Part shown: piece after piece, positions 13,066-27,885 of the stretch
How positions within the stretch are numbered: the first letter of the stretch is position 1
How the letters are laid out: the number at the start of each line of letters is the position of its first letter
Source of the DNA: Oxyruncus cristatus
Lineage: Eukaryota > Chordata > Aves > Passeriformes > Cotingidae
Length of the DNA stretch: 64,000 bases
Reading direction: 5' to 3'
Assembly (NCBI GenBank): GCA_013399855.1
Contig: VXAY01005959.1
Coordinates: forward strand, 316,965 to 380,964
Translations under genes and position numbers: made by a program
The notes under the pieces: model-generated
The model's database searches: none
What the model was told of the DNA's origin: nothing
Seen by the model: the letters and a program-made list of their open reading frames with translations, nothing else

Positions 13066-16000
13066 GAGCAAAAACTTTGTCTGTACTGACGGTTTTAGTG
13101 CTGGCACAGAACATCAGCAGCACAGTCCTTTGGTGGGGCTACTTAAATCCTTGCAGTCAAAGCACGTTCGAACTGTGCAAATTTTGCTCCTTCTTGCAGA
13201 TGTTTACACAGTTTAATTACTTTGCAATCTTAATGGTACCATGTTAACATGCAGATTTCTGGAGTAATTAGAAGAGGATTAACTTTGCACATTTCTTCTA
13301 GCTTTTTCTCCCTCAGCAGAGAATTCTTGTACAGAACTGCTGTAAATCCTGATTATACTGTCAGCATGCTGACGTGACAGGCACTGAAAGGATGGGGTTT
13401 AGGGCTGGAAAATGGTCATTTCAGTAACATGTTATCAAAGTAGAGTGAGAGACAAAAACTGAAGGAACAGTTTTTTTTCTTGCACTGTCCTGATTGTACA
13501 TCATGATCATGTGGTCTCTTCTATCCATTCCCTGTGTCCCCTTTACCTCTGTCAGACAGACTGTCCTGTCATGGGTATGTGACAGGAGTGAAGAGATGTG
13601 CACAGACTCACATGTTGCATTGTAGACTCTTGGCTTTTGCAGCCCTCCAGCTATAGCTTGACCAGATCTATTCTGCCTCTGCTGTCAAAAAGTTTAGAAA
13701 CTTCTGGGTTCTGCACTAGAACGTATTCATCTCTATACCATCTCCCTGCTCAGGGATGTGTTGAGTGGCCTCATTCAAGCCTCATGACAAGCATAGCAGG
13801 GTATTGCTGACATTGGGAAAAGAAAAAACAGGATGGAACTCAGAGAAGGATGCAGGCATTCTGCTGTGCAGACAAGACTGCAATGAACAAATAGATTGTT
13901 CTCTTTTTGCATTTTACTGAGCTCCCTCTTGACATGGTGCTCCACTGCCCTTGTCTGGTTGTGTTTGTCAAGCACGGAGAAGCCAGCAAGCTGGAGCGTA
14001 CCATTGCCATCACTTCCAGTCTGCGGCTTGTTGATGCAGATTTGAAGTTTTGAAGTAAAGCAAGTGGTATATGGCTTCATTTGGGTTCTGGGATTGGTGG
14101 AAAGCTAGGCAGGGTGATTTTATTTTCTGTGCTGCGATGGTGGTGTTGGTGTTTATTTTCCTCAGTGCTTTCTGCGCTGAAGACAGTGTCATTGTTTCAT
14201 CTAATTTCGTCTTTGGCTAAAATGTGGGAGGTGTTCAGGTGTGGGAAGGATGGACTAGCAGGGCTTAATTCCTCACTTAGAATGGATGACTCTTCCATTT
14301 TTCCTTCTCTGAAAAGATATTTATGTTAGTCTGCACTGTGCCATCTGTGTCATTGATGTTGCACTTGCTTCTTGGCAGCTCTGAAGCTCCTTACGTCTGA
14401 CATAAACCCTTATTTATAAAGGCAGAGTGTAGCATATTATCTCTGTGTCAGATATTCCATAGGAATGATTGATTGCATGAGAAGTCATGCTGAAGTTAAG
14501 GTAAACAAGAGACTTTTTGCACTGCTGTCTGAAATATTTTTCTCCGAGTCTTATTTTAGATGGCATCTTCTCCTGTGCCGTGCTTCGAACAGCGTTGCCA
14601 TCTATGTCCTGCACACACACACAGAGTCTCTGGTGTAAAATGATACTGAAAAGTGCAATAAAAGGGAAACTGTAACTGCAACAGTACTAAAAGCAGCAGA
14701 GCTAGTTACCAACAACTTTTGCCAAACTGTTCAAAAGTTGCTAATGTTATAAAGAACAGTGCAGCTCTGCAGAGTGACGTGGCAGTCCATTGTTTCCCCA
14801 TGGGATTTTTCCACTAACTTCAAGCAGATCTTGATTAAAATCTGGAGTAAGGTCCTTGTTCTCTCAAAGCCAGTGGCAAAGTGACTATTAACTGAAGTGG
14901 GAATGTGCTTTTGACTGTAAAGGGGCTGCTGTTCTCATTTGCATAAGCAGGAATGCATGGCTTTTTAATTGTGTTTCCACACATGTACACCTGATGTATA
15001 TTTTATGTGGTCCCTCCCTTCCCAGAGCTGCCCTCTTACATGGTCACTGACAGCAAGACTTCAGATTTATGTGGATATATCATGCATTCATTATCCAAAC
15101 CCTTTTTCAGTTGATGAGGAATTAGCTATAAAAAGTTAAAGCAGTATCAAGGCTTCACAAAATTAATTTCTTATTGTGTTTTAATAGGTGTAGGTATATT
15201 TAATGATTTATTTTTGATTTTTTATTAAAATATTGCACATATAACAAAAATGCCGCAGTATATTAAAAGTTTTGTGAAATACTCACAGGCAGTGTAAGTA
15301 TTTGTAAGCTGTGGGAGAAAAAGGAATGTTAAGAGCGCGATGGGCTTAATTATGAACTAAACAGCTTGCAGAGAGTACATGGATTTGTATCAGTGAGCCT
15401 ACCAGCCCAAACTGAGTTGCAGTCTGTCAGAGGAGCCTTATGTCATGTGTGCATTGATGGAGTTTTCTTCCCTGGCTGGGAGGTGTGACAAAGCTCTTTC
15501 GCTTCATTCAGGTTTTGATGTCTTTACTCTGCAGTTAGGACATGTTCAGTGCCTGGGCAGTGAAGCTTGGATGTGAGAATGCTGTTGTATCCCCTTGCAG
15601 GTCCCCAGGCACGTGTGCTCTAACTTCTCTCTCCTTCTCTCCCCCGCCCCATGTGATGACATAGGGTTTGTCCACATGTTCACACTGGGGTTCTGCCCTT
15701 TGTTCTGTGTTTGTTCTGTACTCAACTTCTTTTGTGACTCCACTCAAAAACTCTTGGAAGAGATGGCTCCAAAAGGGTTTTGTTAGGTGGGCAGTGGAGC
15801 TTGTTAGTTAAAGCTCAGATGTGACTGTAACAAGAAGTTCTGGAAAAGCACAGTTCATACTGGTGTGCAAACATCCTGCAGGAACTGTGGAGATGGTCAC
15901 CAAGAGGACAGTTTTCCCAGGCAGAGAGTGTTCTAAAAACCTGCTAGTTATAATCCTTGCAGGACCAGCAACCCTGGTCCTGGCTCGGTGCTCACCAAAG

Positions 16001-17040
16001 CCTTACATATGCACAGTCCCACTAAACAGCTTCTGAAGGAGCTCCTTGCAGCAATGGAACATCTTCTGATGCAGAAGATCAGGCTGTGCACCCAGAAGAA
16101 TTAGGAATTGTTCTGCAGTGTGTTCAAGGATGAACCAGCCCTGAGAGAAAATGTTTGTGGAACTGGACCTATAGCCAGGTAAGAGGCTTTCACCCTCTCT
16201 TCTGTTATACTAGGGAAAAGTGAGATGGCTGTGAGGGACTTCTGCATTATAAATACAAAATTTTTTTTAAGTAGGTGATATTCTTTGCAAAAGTTTATCT
16301 TTAACATAAGTTGAGGGCAGAGGCCATCTTGTTTCTCTGCTCTTCATTGCCCTTGTGATCCAAGAGGAAGTCCTAGCAAAAAAGATTGAATAGAATCCTT
16401 GATGGTGGCATTTATACCAAATAAAAAGATGTCACAGGTGAAATTACAGTGCTTATTTCAGAAAGCGCGTCTATCTTTGTAATGTCTCTCCAGAATGCTG
16501 GTAGGAAGTCACACATAATAACATTCCAATGTTGTCCTCAGTGGCCTGTGCTAGAGATTCCAACGGCTGGATAAGGGCAAGAAGTTCCTTGCAGATCTTA
16601 TCCCCCCTGGTTCAAATGCGATCTTATAATTCAGGTCCATTCTGCAGACCATTAAGAGTTTGCATAAACTTTCCCCCTTCTTTTGGCCTGTGACATCTGA
16701 GAGTTTTGCATGTGGGAGAGATCAGCCGGGGGCGGCACCGCTGCCCTCCGTGCTGCTCTGGCTCCGCTCAGGCAGGGAAGGATTTCTGTCTATGCAAAGA
16801 TACAATTACACCCATAACTTGGCAGCATTTTGTTTCCTCTCCCACTCTTGGATATCCAGCAGATAGATTAACGTCCTCTAAGGCCTCCTAGTTGTGAAAT
16901 GGTGTATAAAGTCAAAATTGGTGACAAGGGGCCAGTCTGGCTGACCTAATCTCTTCTAACCCAGCAGTGAAGCTACCACGATTTTTTACTGTTCGTTTTC
17001 CTTCTGTGGATAAAAATAAAAAGTATTTTTTCATCATTTC

Positions 17041-17085
17041 CTTGACAGGATGCTCTGTCTGTGCTTGACAGGATGCTCTGTCTGT
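17041..17085 (+). repeat. Tandem duplication, 23-base unit, two copies
   Basis: CTTGACAGGATGCTCTGTCT occurs at 17041 and again at 17064, with the identity extending two more bases (GT). A third, decayed GGACAGGGGCAGACAG follows. It lies in unique intron 4 sequence. Confidence 0.9.
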
Positions 17086-19496
17086 ACCGGACAGGGGCAG
17101 ACAGTGAGAGGGGGCAGTGAGGAGGTTCAAAGGTGACCCGCTGTGGGAGTGGAATTTGGAACCAAAGCTGATGATTGTCAAGGAGGAGAAGGAAATGTAA
17201 CTGAAGCATAACCAGTGTGGGAGAGAGCAGGACTGAGAGCAGCAGGAGTGAGTGTCTCTCCTGCTTTCAAGATGTCACCAGTGCCTGACTGCTCTGCTGA
17301 GTCATGAGGCACATCTTTCAGGCCCTGTTCAGAAGCTCAGTGGCCTCCTGACCACACAAAGAAGTAGAAAGGTTAAATACTCTCCATATCTGTATGTAAA
17401 TGCTAAGTAATAGTTGTTCATCAAGAAGTAATGAGGGTAGATAAATATTTACCTAATATTTAGCATTTATTATTAATGTACAGGCAGCTGTACTGCCTGC
17501 AACAGCTTTTAGAATACTTTCGTGTGTTTTATTACTTGGATTAATAACAAATTTGTTTCTGAGAACAGTATACTGTGTAATTTCTTTGGAAACAAGGAAA
17601 TTGTATTTAATGCTTTTACTAAAATGCTGAGCTCTTATAAAGGCACCAAAAAAAAGTACCACCAAATGAATTTAACAGGAGATAAAACTGCTGTATTTAT
17701 TCCAGCAGCGCACAGTGTTGCATTTACTCTTGTGTGTTTCCTGCATGGCATATGTAGGAGAACAAAGGCCATTTTTTATTATCTGTGCCTGTTGGGGCCC
17801 AGATGTAAAAAGGTGAACGCTGGCACTCATGCTTCGTGTGCAGGCCAACCAAGACTTTGCTTCAAGCAAAAATTCCTATGCCTTTCCCAGCATCCTCCCA
17901 AACATTGTGGAAGGCATATGCTACTGTGATACTGTAGATAAAATTGGAGACAAGTTGCAGATCCCATCATCTTGCTGCTCCCGTTTCAGAAAAATGTTCT
18001 GTTACCTTCTTACAAGTGTGTTTTAAGTAACCTGTGTGCTGCAATTCAGGCAGTTTTACAAGCCCTGATCCGTGGCAAAGTGGAGTCCTATAGGGACTTA
18101 CTGGGTGTAAACATAACACTGTTTGGAAGACATTCATGCCCAAATTAAGACTTCTTCGGCATCAAGACACAATGATGTTCTTAAAATGTATTAAGGGCTG
18201 CCACAGAGGGGAAAGGAGTTATCATGTATCTCTGTCCCCCGAATACAAAACATCAGAATTAAGCTTAAATCATAAAAGATGATGATTTACCACGTATATG
18301 CAAAGTATACACATGATAATTTCCTGGGGTAAGGATACTTAAGTAGGTTGCAGGATCTAGAATTGTTAAGAACAGATTAGGCAAATCCCTTTGAACATAA
18401 TTTTGTTTCTCCTGTGTTCGGATGGGCGAAGTCTCTTAGCTCTCTCTATTTTTGTAATTCTTGTATCTTCAGTAGTGGGAAACTCTTTCTCTATGCACTT
18501 TTGTTTTTTCTTCTTATTTATTTGTTTATTTGAAGGGTTACTGTTATTTTGTTCATCTTCTGTTTTCTCAGCTGGATGAATCCAATTATCCCCATCCTCC
18601 TTTGCAGACCAGGTTCCTCAGACCACTGATCATTTTTGTAGTTCTCAGCTCTCTCTAATTGCTCCCTTTCTTGTTTCTTTAAATTTTTCCCAGCAGTGAG
18701 ATATTTTTGAGTCCTACTTAGCATGTGATCTCTGGCATCACTGGATCCCTTCCTGCAGAAATGCTTCCTTGGCAGTGAATCTTCAGCTTGTATTTATGCT
18801 GTTGGTCACCCCTACCCTAATATAGTTAGCTGTTGTGTCTTTATTGAAAATATATCTGTTTTCTCAGACTATTTCTTCAGTTTGTGATAATTTTACATCC
18901 TAATGTTTTTTGAAGTGCTTACAGATCCTTTGCAGTGAAGTATTGCCTTTGAATTCAGAAAACACACTCTTTATCTGGGTCAGTAATGACTTGGGTGGGT
19001 TTTTTTTCAGTACAGGCATAATTTATCATGAGAAAAAATGGTTTTCCGTAGCTAACAGATGAATTTGAGTTGTTGTCCTGTTGATCTTATATTAAAATCT
19101 TCTTGAAACTTCTGGTGATTAGCGAATTTCAAGGACATTATTATTGCTACAAGCTTTATTCACTTCTGCATAATACCATGTTTTATTAAAGCACTGGCTG
19201 CAGGCCAGCTGGAAAGCCTCATATATGTGGAAGAAACCTAAGACGGCACCATTCAGGAGCAAGATATTTTAGAAACAGGATGCCACAGCTATGACATATT
19301 CATTACACATCCTGTGTTTTCCTTGCATTTGTAACTTAACTCTTTTGTTAAAAAACAAACACAGATTTAGCTTCTGCCCATGCTTCATATATGCCTACAG
19401 TGTGCAGAACAGTGCAAGAAAAATTCCCTTCCCATGATGCTGCACTAGTATTTCTGTATCTCCAGGAGCCCATGTTGTGCCAACGTGGATGTTAAG

Positions 19497-19564
19497 GGGG
19501 GATGAGAAGACGAGAGATGAAAAGATGAAAGATGAGAAGAAAGAATAAGAGATGAGAGAGAAAT
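19497..19564 (+). repeat. Purine-rich imperfect GATGA/GAGA tract
   Basis: A run of almost 70 bases is nearly all A and G on the + strand, built from imperfect GATGAGA, GATGAAA and GAAAGA units. It may be a decayed microsatellite. Homopurine tracts can form triplex DNA, but nothing else here suggests a function. Confidence 0.7.
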
Positions 19565-22500
19565 TGCATGGCGAGGCATGAAGGGTGCAAATTAAGGGCT
19601 TTGCTGAGTCCATAACAGGGCTTCCTAGGGCTATATTAGGATTTTTTGTGAACAGAGTTGGACAGGTTTCTTCCCATTCCTTTTTGGGAGTAGCAAAAGA
19701 GAGAGGAGATGTGCACTGTACAGATGCATCCCGTGAAGGTTTGTAAAGGTGTGAATGCCCCACCTGTGCTGGAACTCCAGGAGATGGTCAGCAGAGAGTG
19801 GCAGCTTGGGGGCAGAGGAGGTGTCAATACACAAGTTATATCCACATGTAACCGGTTTGTTACTGAAGAAAGTGGTGCAAAACCTCACTCTCTGGGAGAT
19901 TTTCTTCTGATTCTCAGTCCTATTGGATGATTAGTCTGTCCGGTGAATTCTTCCTGTAAGCAACCAAAAAGAGGAAACTCAAATCAACCAAGGCAAGCTA
20001 AACAAAACTTTTCTTCTTTGGGCAACACCAAGGTATTTTCCAGGTGAACTTCCTGGCAGTCCAGCTTTTCTTTGTGCCTTTGATGCCTTGTTTATGGCCT
20101 TGATTCCTCGTGGTATTTAAAAGTACTTGTTTGACTGTGAGTTGTTCCATTGACTTGCTATGGATGTCAAAGGAACTATTCATGTGTTTAAATGGAAGCA
20201 CATTCAGTCCTGCTGAATTGGAGCTTGCCAATGAGCAATACTGCTTAAAACTAGAAAAAGTTATGGATTTTGGAGACAAGAATCATCTGGCAGCAGAGAT
20301 GGAAATGAAAGCAGGTAGAATTGCCCAGCCGCTTGGAAAATAAATGATCCAATTCTCCGTTGAAGGATTAGCTATGAATTTAACACTGACTTTATTTTCC
20401 AGTACATCCATCTCATTTATCCAAGAATTATTGCCTTTAATTACCATTGTGGTGCCTGCAGGCAGCAGTCTTTAAATTAGTTATGCAAAGTTCTGCTCTC
20501 AGCAGTCATCAGGAGATTGTATCTGGTTTGGTATCAATCCCCTTACAACAGCCTGACAGCATCAGACTCTGTACCAGGGATGTACTTTTTTTGTGATGTC
20601 AGTATTTGGCCTGGTGGGTAGGTTAGTCTCTTAACCAAAACTAAAAGCACACACATTTGGTATTAGTGGATATTTTTATCTTGAGAAACAAATACTTGTC
20701 AGTTCGTAGCTTTTTAAAGGTTGTGATTCACCCTCAGTGTTTTGTTTGACAGTTTATATTCTTCATCACCAATACTGGCGGCGCCATGCCTAATGGTGGT
20801 TATTTTTAATTCTGCATAAAGCACTGGTTTACATATGGGCAGTATGTCACCCATTCTGAAAAATAGAGTTAAAGCAGAGAAGTTATTTACATAAATCCTT
20901 TTTAGATCTAGAAAAAACAGCCTGAGGCAAATAGTACTCATGCAAGCTCATGAAAAAGTCTTGAGTCTAAACTTATCTCTCTCTCTATAAAATAGAAAAA
21001 TTATGACTACTGCTGAATTTAACAGGCCTTGTAAAATTTTTCTACCACTGCAATGTATATGACCGTGCCTTTGTCTGCTTCTTTACACAACAATTAGCTG
21101 GCAGTGGTTCTGAAAATACATTACTCAATGCTAAGGCTTTTCAGAATTAAACACAAAGGTTGAATAAAAGAACATCCCCTATTCAGCAAACCTTTGTCTT
21201 CTGCATCGGAGCAGCTGGAAGCAGTAATTTGTCTCTGTGCATGGACGAACAGGGGTTTATTTCAACTAAAGCTCTTTAAAATGCTGCTTCCTTTCTTTTT
21301 TCCCCCAGAAGGGTTGTAGGTAACCTGTCAGCAGTTACTCCTACTCTAATAAGTCTTCATTAGGTGACTGATTCTGCAACCTTGCATGGCTTTGAAAGCC
21401 TACGTGTCTTCAAGTGGGGGTATTACCGGTACCGGTACTGGAGGATCAACTGTGTGATTAAGTTGCTCAGTTATGCATTTAGAAGAGGATGTTCAAAGAG
21501 CTTAAAGGAACTAGATATTCATGGTGATTGATATATAGTGGGAAGTGAATGTTTAACTCCTGGAAGGTTCTCTTGAAAATCCCCACCTCATGTTCTGGAT
21601 GGTTAGACCTGCGCATTTCCATTATGAGATGACATCTGCTTAGTAACACTGTGTTTGGAAAGACAGAAAGAAACTGACCTTCAAACAAAAAACATTCCAT
21701 AATACTACGAGATTTAGTGGTGGGGTTTTTTTCTGTATAGAAAGAGTGGGTTCAGCTCAACAACCAGATGAAATTTCTCTGTCATTCCAGTGCACTTAAT
21801 GGAAATACCAAGCGTAAGTTATTTGACTGCTAGGCTGCTAACTCTTTCTTAATGATAAAAAACCTGACAAACCCAAACAATGATTTAGTTCTTGTTTTAC
21901 AAGTTCCTTACTAAAGACTTTGACCTGAAGTACATCGCATCTTGTGAGGTAACAGCTGGTCTATCATTGTCTTCGGAAAAGAGTAACAGTTGCTAAGATT
22001 TCAAGAAACAAAGATGGTCTTTGAATCAACTGGAACAGCTGTAAGAGACTGACACACCATGCACTGTCAGCTGCTAAATTCAGATATTCACACTGCCCGA
22101 AATGGGATACTTTCACCCTTTGGCACCACCAGATTCCTTTTCTCTCTGTTTTTTTTTTTTTAAGAAAGCAGAAAAAGAAATTGGGGTTTCAGTTTGCCTT
22201 TTGCATCTAGAAAAAAACAACCCCGCGAACTATTGCTTTCTTTGTAGGGATTTTATTTTTTATATTTATTCAACTTCAGATTTATAAATCATCCAGAGAC
22301 ATGCTTGCTGACAGCTGAAATTTGCATTAGAAAAGTATAATGTGCTTCTCTGTGTGGTGCATTAAAAAGAAAATATAATAGTCCATAACCAAAAAACCAG
22401 CATCAGATGCTGTTTTAAGGCACTCAACATCTTCCCAGTTTTGTTTGTGGAGACTGTCTTTAGTTTAACAAAGCAGAATGAAGGTGAATTTATCATATCT

Positions 22501-25064
22501 TAGAGGGAAAGGTAAGTGATAGCAATGGTCTCTTTAACAGACAGAGGCATGTGAGATCCAAAAGCTGGTGGCTGAAGTTGGGCACATTCAGACTGGAAAA
22601 GTTTAGTTTTTCTTTTTAGAGTAATCAGGGAACTGATCCATAATTTAAATTAGCTTGGGATGTGGCAGATTTTTCCGTTGCTTGAAACCTTCAGATCAAA
22701 CTTGGCTCTCTGCTGTTTTTGGTTCTTGCAGCACTGTCTGAAGTGCTCCAGAATATTGTGGGCTTATTTTCAAAGATGGCAAAATGTGATGACATGAAAA
22801 TTTATTTCACTTAATGAAGAGTCAGCAGCCATCTCTTGTGAACAAAACACTTGTATGGCTTTGGTATGCCTGAAAGCCAAGCTCTTGCAACTTGGAGCCT
22901 GACTGATTTTTGGAAGCCTGAAATAGGCACATACTGGGACTCTTGCTAGACTATTGTTTTAGTTCAGTTACAAAGGACAGGGTATTATTTAGGAGCCTCT
23001 GAGATGTTGTAGCCTGTGTTGGATGGTATCAGGAAAGCTGTGCACAGCATGGCTGATCTTGCTGCGGATGGAGAAGGTGAAGCACCCAGCGAGTGGTACC
23101 CTGAGCCCTCTGCTCTGCTGATCAGACAGTGACTGCTGTCTCAGCATTGAACTCTCTATTGTCTTGCCCAAAGAGTCATGCTGGCTCAGATTTGTTCCTG
23201 AGTGATTTACTTCAGTATTCCCAAGCAGTGCATAGTGATGGCTTCTTATAAAAACTCTTTTACTGCTCACATCTAACCTACTTTCTTGCATCCTGCACTG
23301 CTGATCCTGCGCCATCTGAGTAACTAAGAGAATGGAAATTATCATCACTGTTTGCAGAGTCGAGTTTAGTTTATTCTTCTGTTTGTGAATATGGCTGTGT
23401 GAAAAAGATAGATTTATACCATGACCGCAGAGGATTTGAAAGTTCCTTGCTCATGTGAATTAATGTCCTAGAGTAAAGGCTGAGACATAAATTGAATAAT
23501 TTTCCAGATGTGGTAACTGAGGTAAACAGAATAAACTGCTCAGTCTAGAGCTTTAATTCTTATTATTAGGAAAGCACATTACTGTCCTGATAGTCTGGTT
23601 TATATTTACAGTTAGTACAAGGTCCACATAAAGGCTACACCTCCTGACATCCCTCTCTGGGTTTTCAATGAAAGACCAAGTCTGCTGTCATTAAGCCAAA
23701 TTCCAGCTCTATTTTCCACATCTTTGTATTTTCAATCTGTCTGATATACAGAGAGACATAGTTGTCATGAAGAGCCAGGGAGAAACAAGGGAAACAAAAC
23801 AACAGATTTACATATATTCTGAATTTAACTTTGTCTTATTTTATTCTTTGTTGAAAGGATTTGTAAGGAGACTTTGCTGCTACCTTTGCTTGCTCTTCTT
23901 TTCCCTAGCTGAGGCACATCATTATCTTAGGAGGTGAATGGGAATTACTTTTCAGTATCCAGAAATAGACTTTGGCCTTTTGACATCCTAATAATTCCCG
24001 GAACAGCCAACTGAACCTTCACCACGATAGACTGGATTTGCTATATTAAAATATTGTAGTGGTGCCCTGATTTCAAGTCCTGACAGTTTCATCACTGCGG
24101 TTGACCCATGTTCCTCATACAGCTGCTTTCTGCAATGTGGTTACAACATCAGCGCAGATTTTCCTCTGCTCTTAGAAACTTGGTTTAAAATACTGAAAAG
24201 CTGTGTTTCTTCCAAGCTTACCTGCTGTTCTTTAATGGTATGTCACGTATCCCGTTTCTTCTCTTATTTATTAAATCCCGTGCTCTGACTAGAACTTATT
24301 TCCAAGAATATTAAATTATTCTTCTATTATTAGAGCACAAGGTTAGATTTCTTGACAGGCTGACAAGAGCTCTGCAACACTTTGCAGGAGCAGCCCTTCC
24401 TGATCAAAACTGCCCTCAGCAGCCTCAGTTGGTTTGCCCTGGTACTGAGATACAGTTGAAATAAAGCTGCTCAATTGCTTGGCCAGTGTGTTGTGGCATC
24501 TGGGACTTAGTGCTCTCCTTTCACAGTCACCCCACCCTCTGATACAGTCATCTTCAGAGCAGCAGCTACCAGCACGTGTCTTTTTAATGCCTGATCCCTT
24601 TCATACACATCCTAACTGAGTTCTGCATGAATTCCAATGTCTGTTGCCGTATCCTGCCACTTGTTGGTAATAAGTAAATTACATCATTTAGACTAGAAAG
24701 ACAATAAACCTACTAATTTGGTGCACCTTGGGATCTTCCTTATGTCGCAGGGGTTTTTTTTTTTAGAGGCTTCAAAGTGTTTTCATTTACTGTGCTCTTT
24801 GGCTCTTAGACTTCCTTCCTCTTCTGGTTTAGGATTTTAACCAAATTCAGCGCTCAAGATCGCTTAACATGCTCAGTGTAGGCTCTTTTTAATTACCTGG
24901 ACTATATATCACTATGTCAGAAAATTTAGATTTATTTTCCAGCAACTTCCTATGAAAACAGTTGCCTTACAAATACAGTTATTGTGAATGTGAAAACGAT
25001 GTGATTTTAGAACAGTTTCATTTTCAAAGGGTGCTTTCATGGAAAACAAGGTTAAGTTGTGTGG

Positions 25065-25435
25065 GAACAACGGAGATTCTGCAAACAGCTCTAATAGGTA
25101 GTTCCTTTCTTCCTTCCAGGACTTAGTGTTAGGGATCAGATCAGAGCACCAGAGACACAAGGAAGAAAAGAAAATACAGAGCAATACCGTTCTCAGGCTC
25201 CAGAACCACGTTCTTAAAGCCGGGGGGTGAGATGATGAACAATTCACGCGAAGGTTCCACTGAGATTATTTCTACGAAGGTTCTCCACATCTCCTGTTTG
25301 TCTCTTTTATTTGTTTTGTTGCTCTGTTCCGGTGCCGTAGTGACACCCTCTGGCAATGGCAGGATAGTTTCATTGCCATTAGGGAGCTCTTCAGCAGTCA
25401 GGGAGCAACCTCGTGGGAAAGGCATGGGCGTGCCA
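25065..25435. other. CpG-retaining unique stretch, open on both strands
   Basis: About a dozen CpGs (such as TTCACGCGAAGG, TCTACGAAGG and TTCCGGTGCCGT) occur here, in CpG-poor surroundings. A 94-codon frame on the - strand (25141-25425) and a 68-codon frame on the + strand (25232-25438) overlap. Neither contains a domain I recognise, and no splice signals frame either of them convincingly. It may be a conserved non-coding element. Coding is possible but unsupported. Confidence 0.2.
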
Positions 25436-27702
25436 TGACCTTCCTTCCCTCAGAGCTGGTTTGGCTTAAGATTAAAATTGACACTTGTGAAGTTAAAATT
25501 AATGTACATGATGGCTAATTGATACAAATTGAAGCACCGTGTAATAAATTACACTGGGCAGCTTTTCTTCTGGCGAGGAGCTTGAAAAGTCTCCCTTTGT
25601 GCTAAAATTGATTTGTTTGCATCAACTCTAAAGCACATTCTTCTCTTCTGGAGTGCGGGCTCTGAGCAAAGCCCTGCTGATGCTGGGTGTGGCTCACACC
25701 AGAACAGAGTTGACTCGGTGATCCCTTATACCTGTGAGATAAACACAGGTTTTTAAAGATGGAAAAGCTACTCGGAGTTTTCTGCCCCCTGTTAATTTTG
25801 TATTTTGGGTTGGTAATGCTTTTATTTGTGCTGTCCTTCATGGTGGGTCACAAAATGCAAACTTCTCACAGCTGACATTTTTCCAGGCAGCGTAAAGAGA
25901 GAAACCAGGGAGCTGTCGAGGCAGCTGGAGCAGCAAAGTGTGGTGCCAGAGGCTTGGAGAAAGGCATTAAGGTGCCGAAGTTCTGTTAAAATCAAGGTGT
26001 TGGAGAATACTTAATGTTTTTTGTTGTATCTAGATCATTCTGATAAGCAACTTGATGAATGTCTGCAGGGCAAGCTGGTAGTACAGAACAACCTAAATGG
26101 TCGAGTTTGGGCAGAGCCACTGCCTGGCTGCAGCAGCACAAGGATCTGTGCCAGGCACCTCACTGAGCTTCTCGGCAGCCTGAATTAGCCCAGAAACAGA
26201 TGTTTGTGCTGCTGGACTCAAGCAAAGTTGAAGACTTGTTAGAGAAACCTCCATGGACAAATGGGGAGTGGAGGTTCTGAGATGAAAACCTTAAGTCCTG
26301 TTGATTGCCTTGTCCAATAAGGGCTTTTACTGAGCTGCTTGGAATGAGCCCTCCCCGGTCCCATAGCAGCGACCCAGCTGTCCTGGACTTATTCTGGGGA
26401 CTCTGAGTTTGGACACAGGGACTTCTCAGCATCATGATGAAATATGAAGGTCTGGCTCAGCTTCTGAAAGCAGCCGTGGTTGTATCTGCCACCTGGGGTC
26501 ACTGTGATCAAGGTTATTAAAAAGGAGGTATGAAAGTAACAAAGAAAATATAAGCGGTAAAAATCGCACTTTCCAACCCTAGCCCCTGGAGGCTAAAACT
26601 GAGATTGCCACAAGTATACAAATTAGTTAAAATTTTTATTGTGTGTGAAAAGATGAAGCTCTATACTACTTCAGTGTGTAAACAGAAGTCTGCTTTAACA
26701 GGGCAGGGATTTGTATAAAGCAAGACATGAACCACCATAAGAAAAGCGTTATCTCTCGTAGACCTTTTGTACTGCATTTTGTCTTAGCTCTTCTATCTGT
26801 TGGCTCCTACAGTGTTTTACAACTGACTTGGAAGATCCTTTTAGGAGTGTAGTTTTGTGGCTGCAAAATCTTCAGTGGTCTTGATGCTGATCTTGTTTAA
26901 CACTGGAATTGCTGCACATATCTCAGTGGCTGCTCATATTATTTACGCGTATGAGATTACAGGGGGGTCTAATAGATATTTTCAATCTGCACCCGTCCTA
27001 TAGAATTTCTTAAGTGTGCTATTAATGAGACCTTTGTCTCAGCTGACCCCACATGATATATTATGTACCAGCAGTACTTCTTAAAAGCACTTTAGCTGAA
27101 TTTTCAAGCTGACTAGGCTTAAAGTTGTCAAAATCATATGTATTTATGTTAAAACTCTTCAGAATACTGTGTGGATATAAATCTTTTTGTGGAGGTGCTG
27201 CATTGTGAGAGAGAAAAGGCACTTTGTGTGGTGGGAAAAGAGCAGCTCCAGAGGATGCAAATGCTACTTCAAACCCCATTTATTGTCAGAGCAGCACTGC
27301 AGTGTGTGAGCTGCTTGGAAGCTGGACATCCCTGGTGCTCTTTGAGAGCTGTCTCTAACAGCAGCTGCAGAACTGCTGCCTCATAGTCTGAAAGAGAAAG
27401 CCAAAGCTAAAGCAGTAAGACATAGAAACCCTTTTTCCACTCTATTCTGTTCACAAATCCTCCTATAAAGACCTGTAGGTACCCAGAGAACAGACTTCTG
27501 CTGCTGTACCTGCCACTGGGTGGCCTCCACTGGAGCTGAAGGAGGTAACATATATCTATGTAGTACATATTTTTTGTCTTAGCTAAATATTGTTGAAACT
27601 TCTAGACAATGGGACTGTACAACATATTGCATGGAATTCAGCCTGTTCTTTAGTATGAAAAATTGGTAAATCAATATTTTGACCCTTTTTTGTCCTTACT
27701 AA

Positions 27703-27885
27703 TTGGAAACCATTTCTTTTCAACCCCCTGCCATGGGCAGGGACACCTTCTACTAGACCAGGTCGCTCCATGCCCCATCCAACCTGGCCTTGAGCACTTC
27801 CAGGGATGGCACAGCCACAGTTTCTCTGGGCAACCTGTGCCAGTGCCTCAAACCCCTCATAGGAAAGAATTTCCATATAATTTAC
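27703..27885 (-). mobile_element. CR1 LINE 3'-end fragment, minus strand
   Basis: The + strand reads CCCCCTGCCATGGGCAGGGA, then CTAGACCAGGTCGCTCC, CCCCATCCAACCTGGCCTTG, ACTTCCAGGGATGG, TCTCTGGGCAACCTGTGCC and AAGAATTTCC. This is the reverse complement of the avian CR1 second-ORF end and 3' UTR. The - strand frame keeps a decayed CR1 C-terminal protein pattern (AIPGSAQGQVG where intact copies have a PSLEVFKARLDG-like motif). Only the 3' part survives; the terminal tail repeat has eroded, although the TTGGAAACCATTTCTTTTCA before the block resembles the pre-tail sequence. It is better conserved than the copy at 11.6-13.1 kb, so probably younger. Confidence 0.88.
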
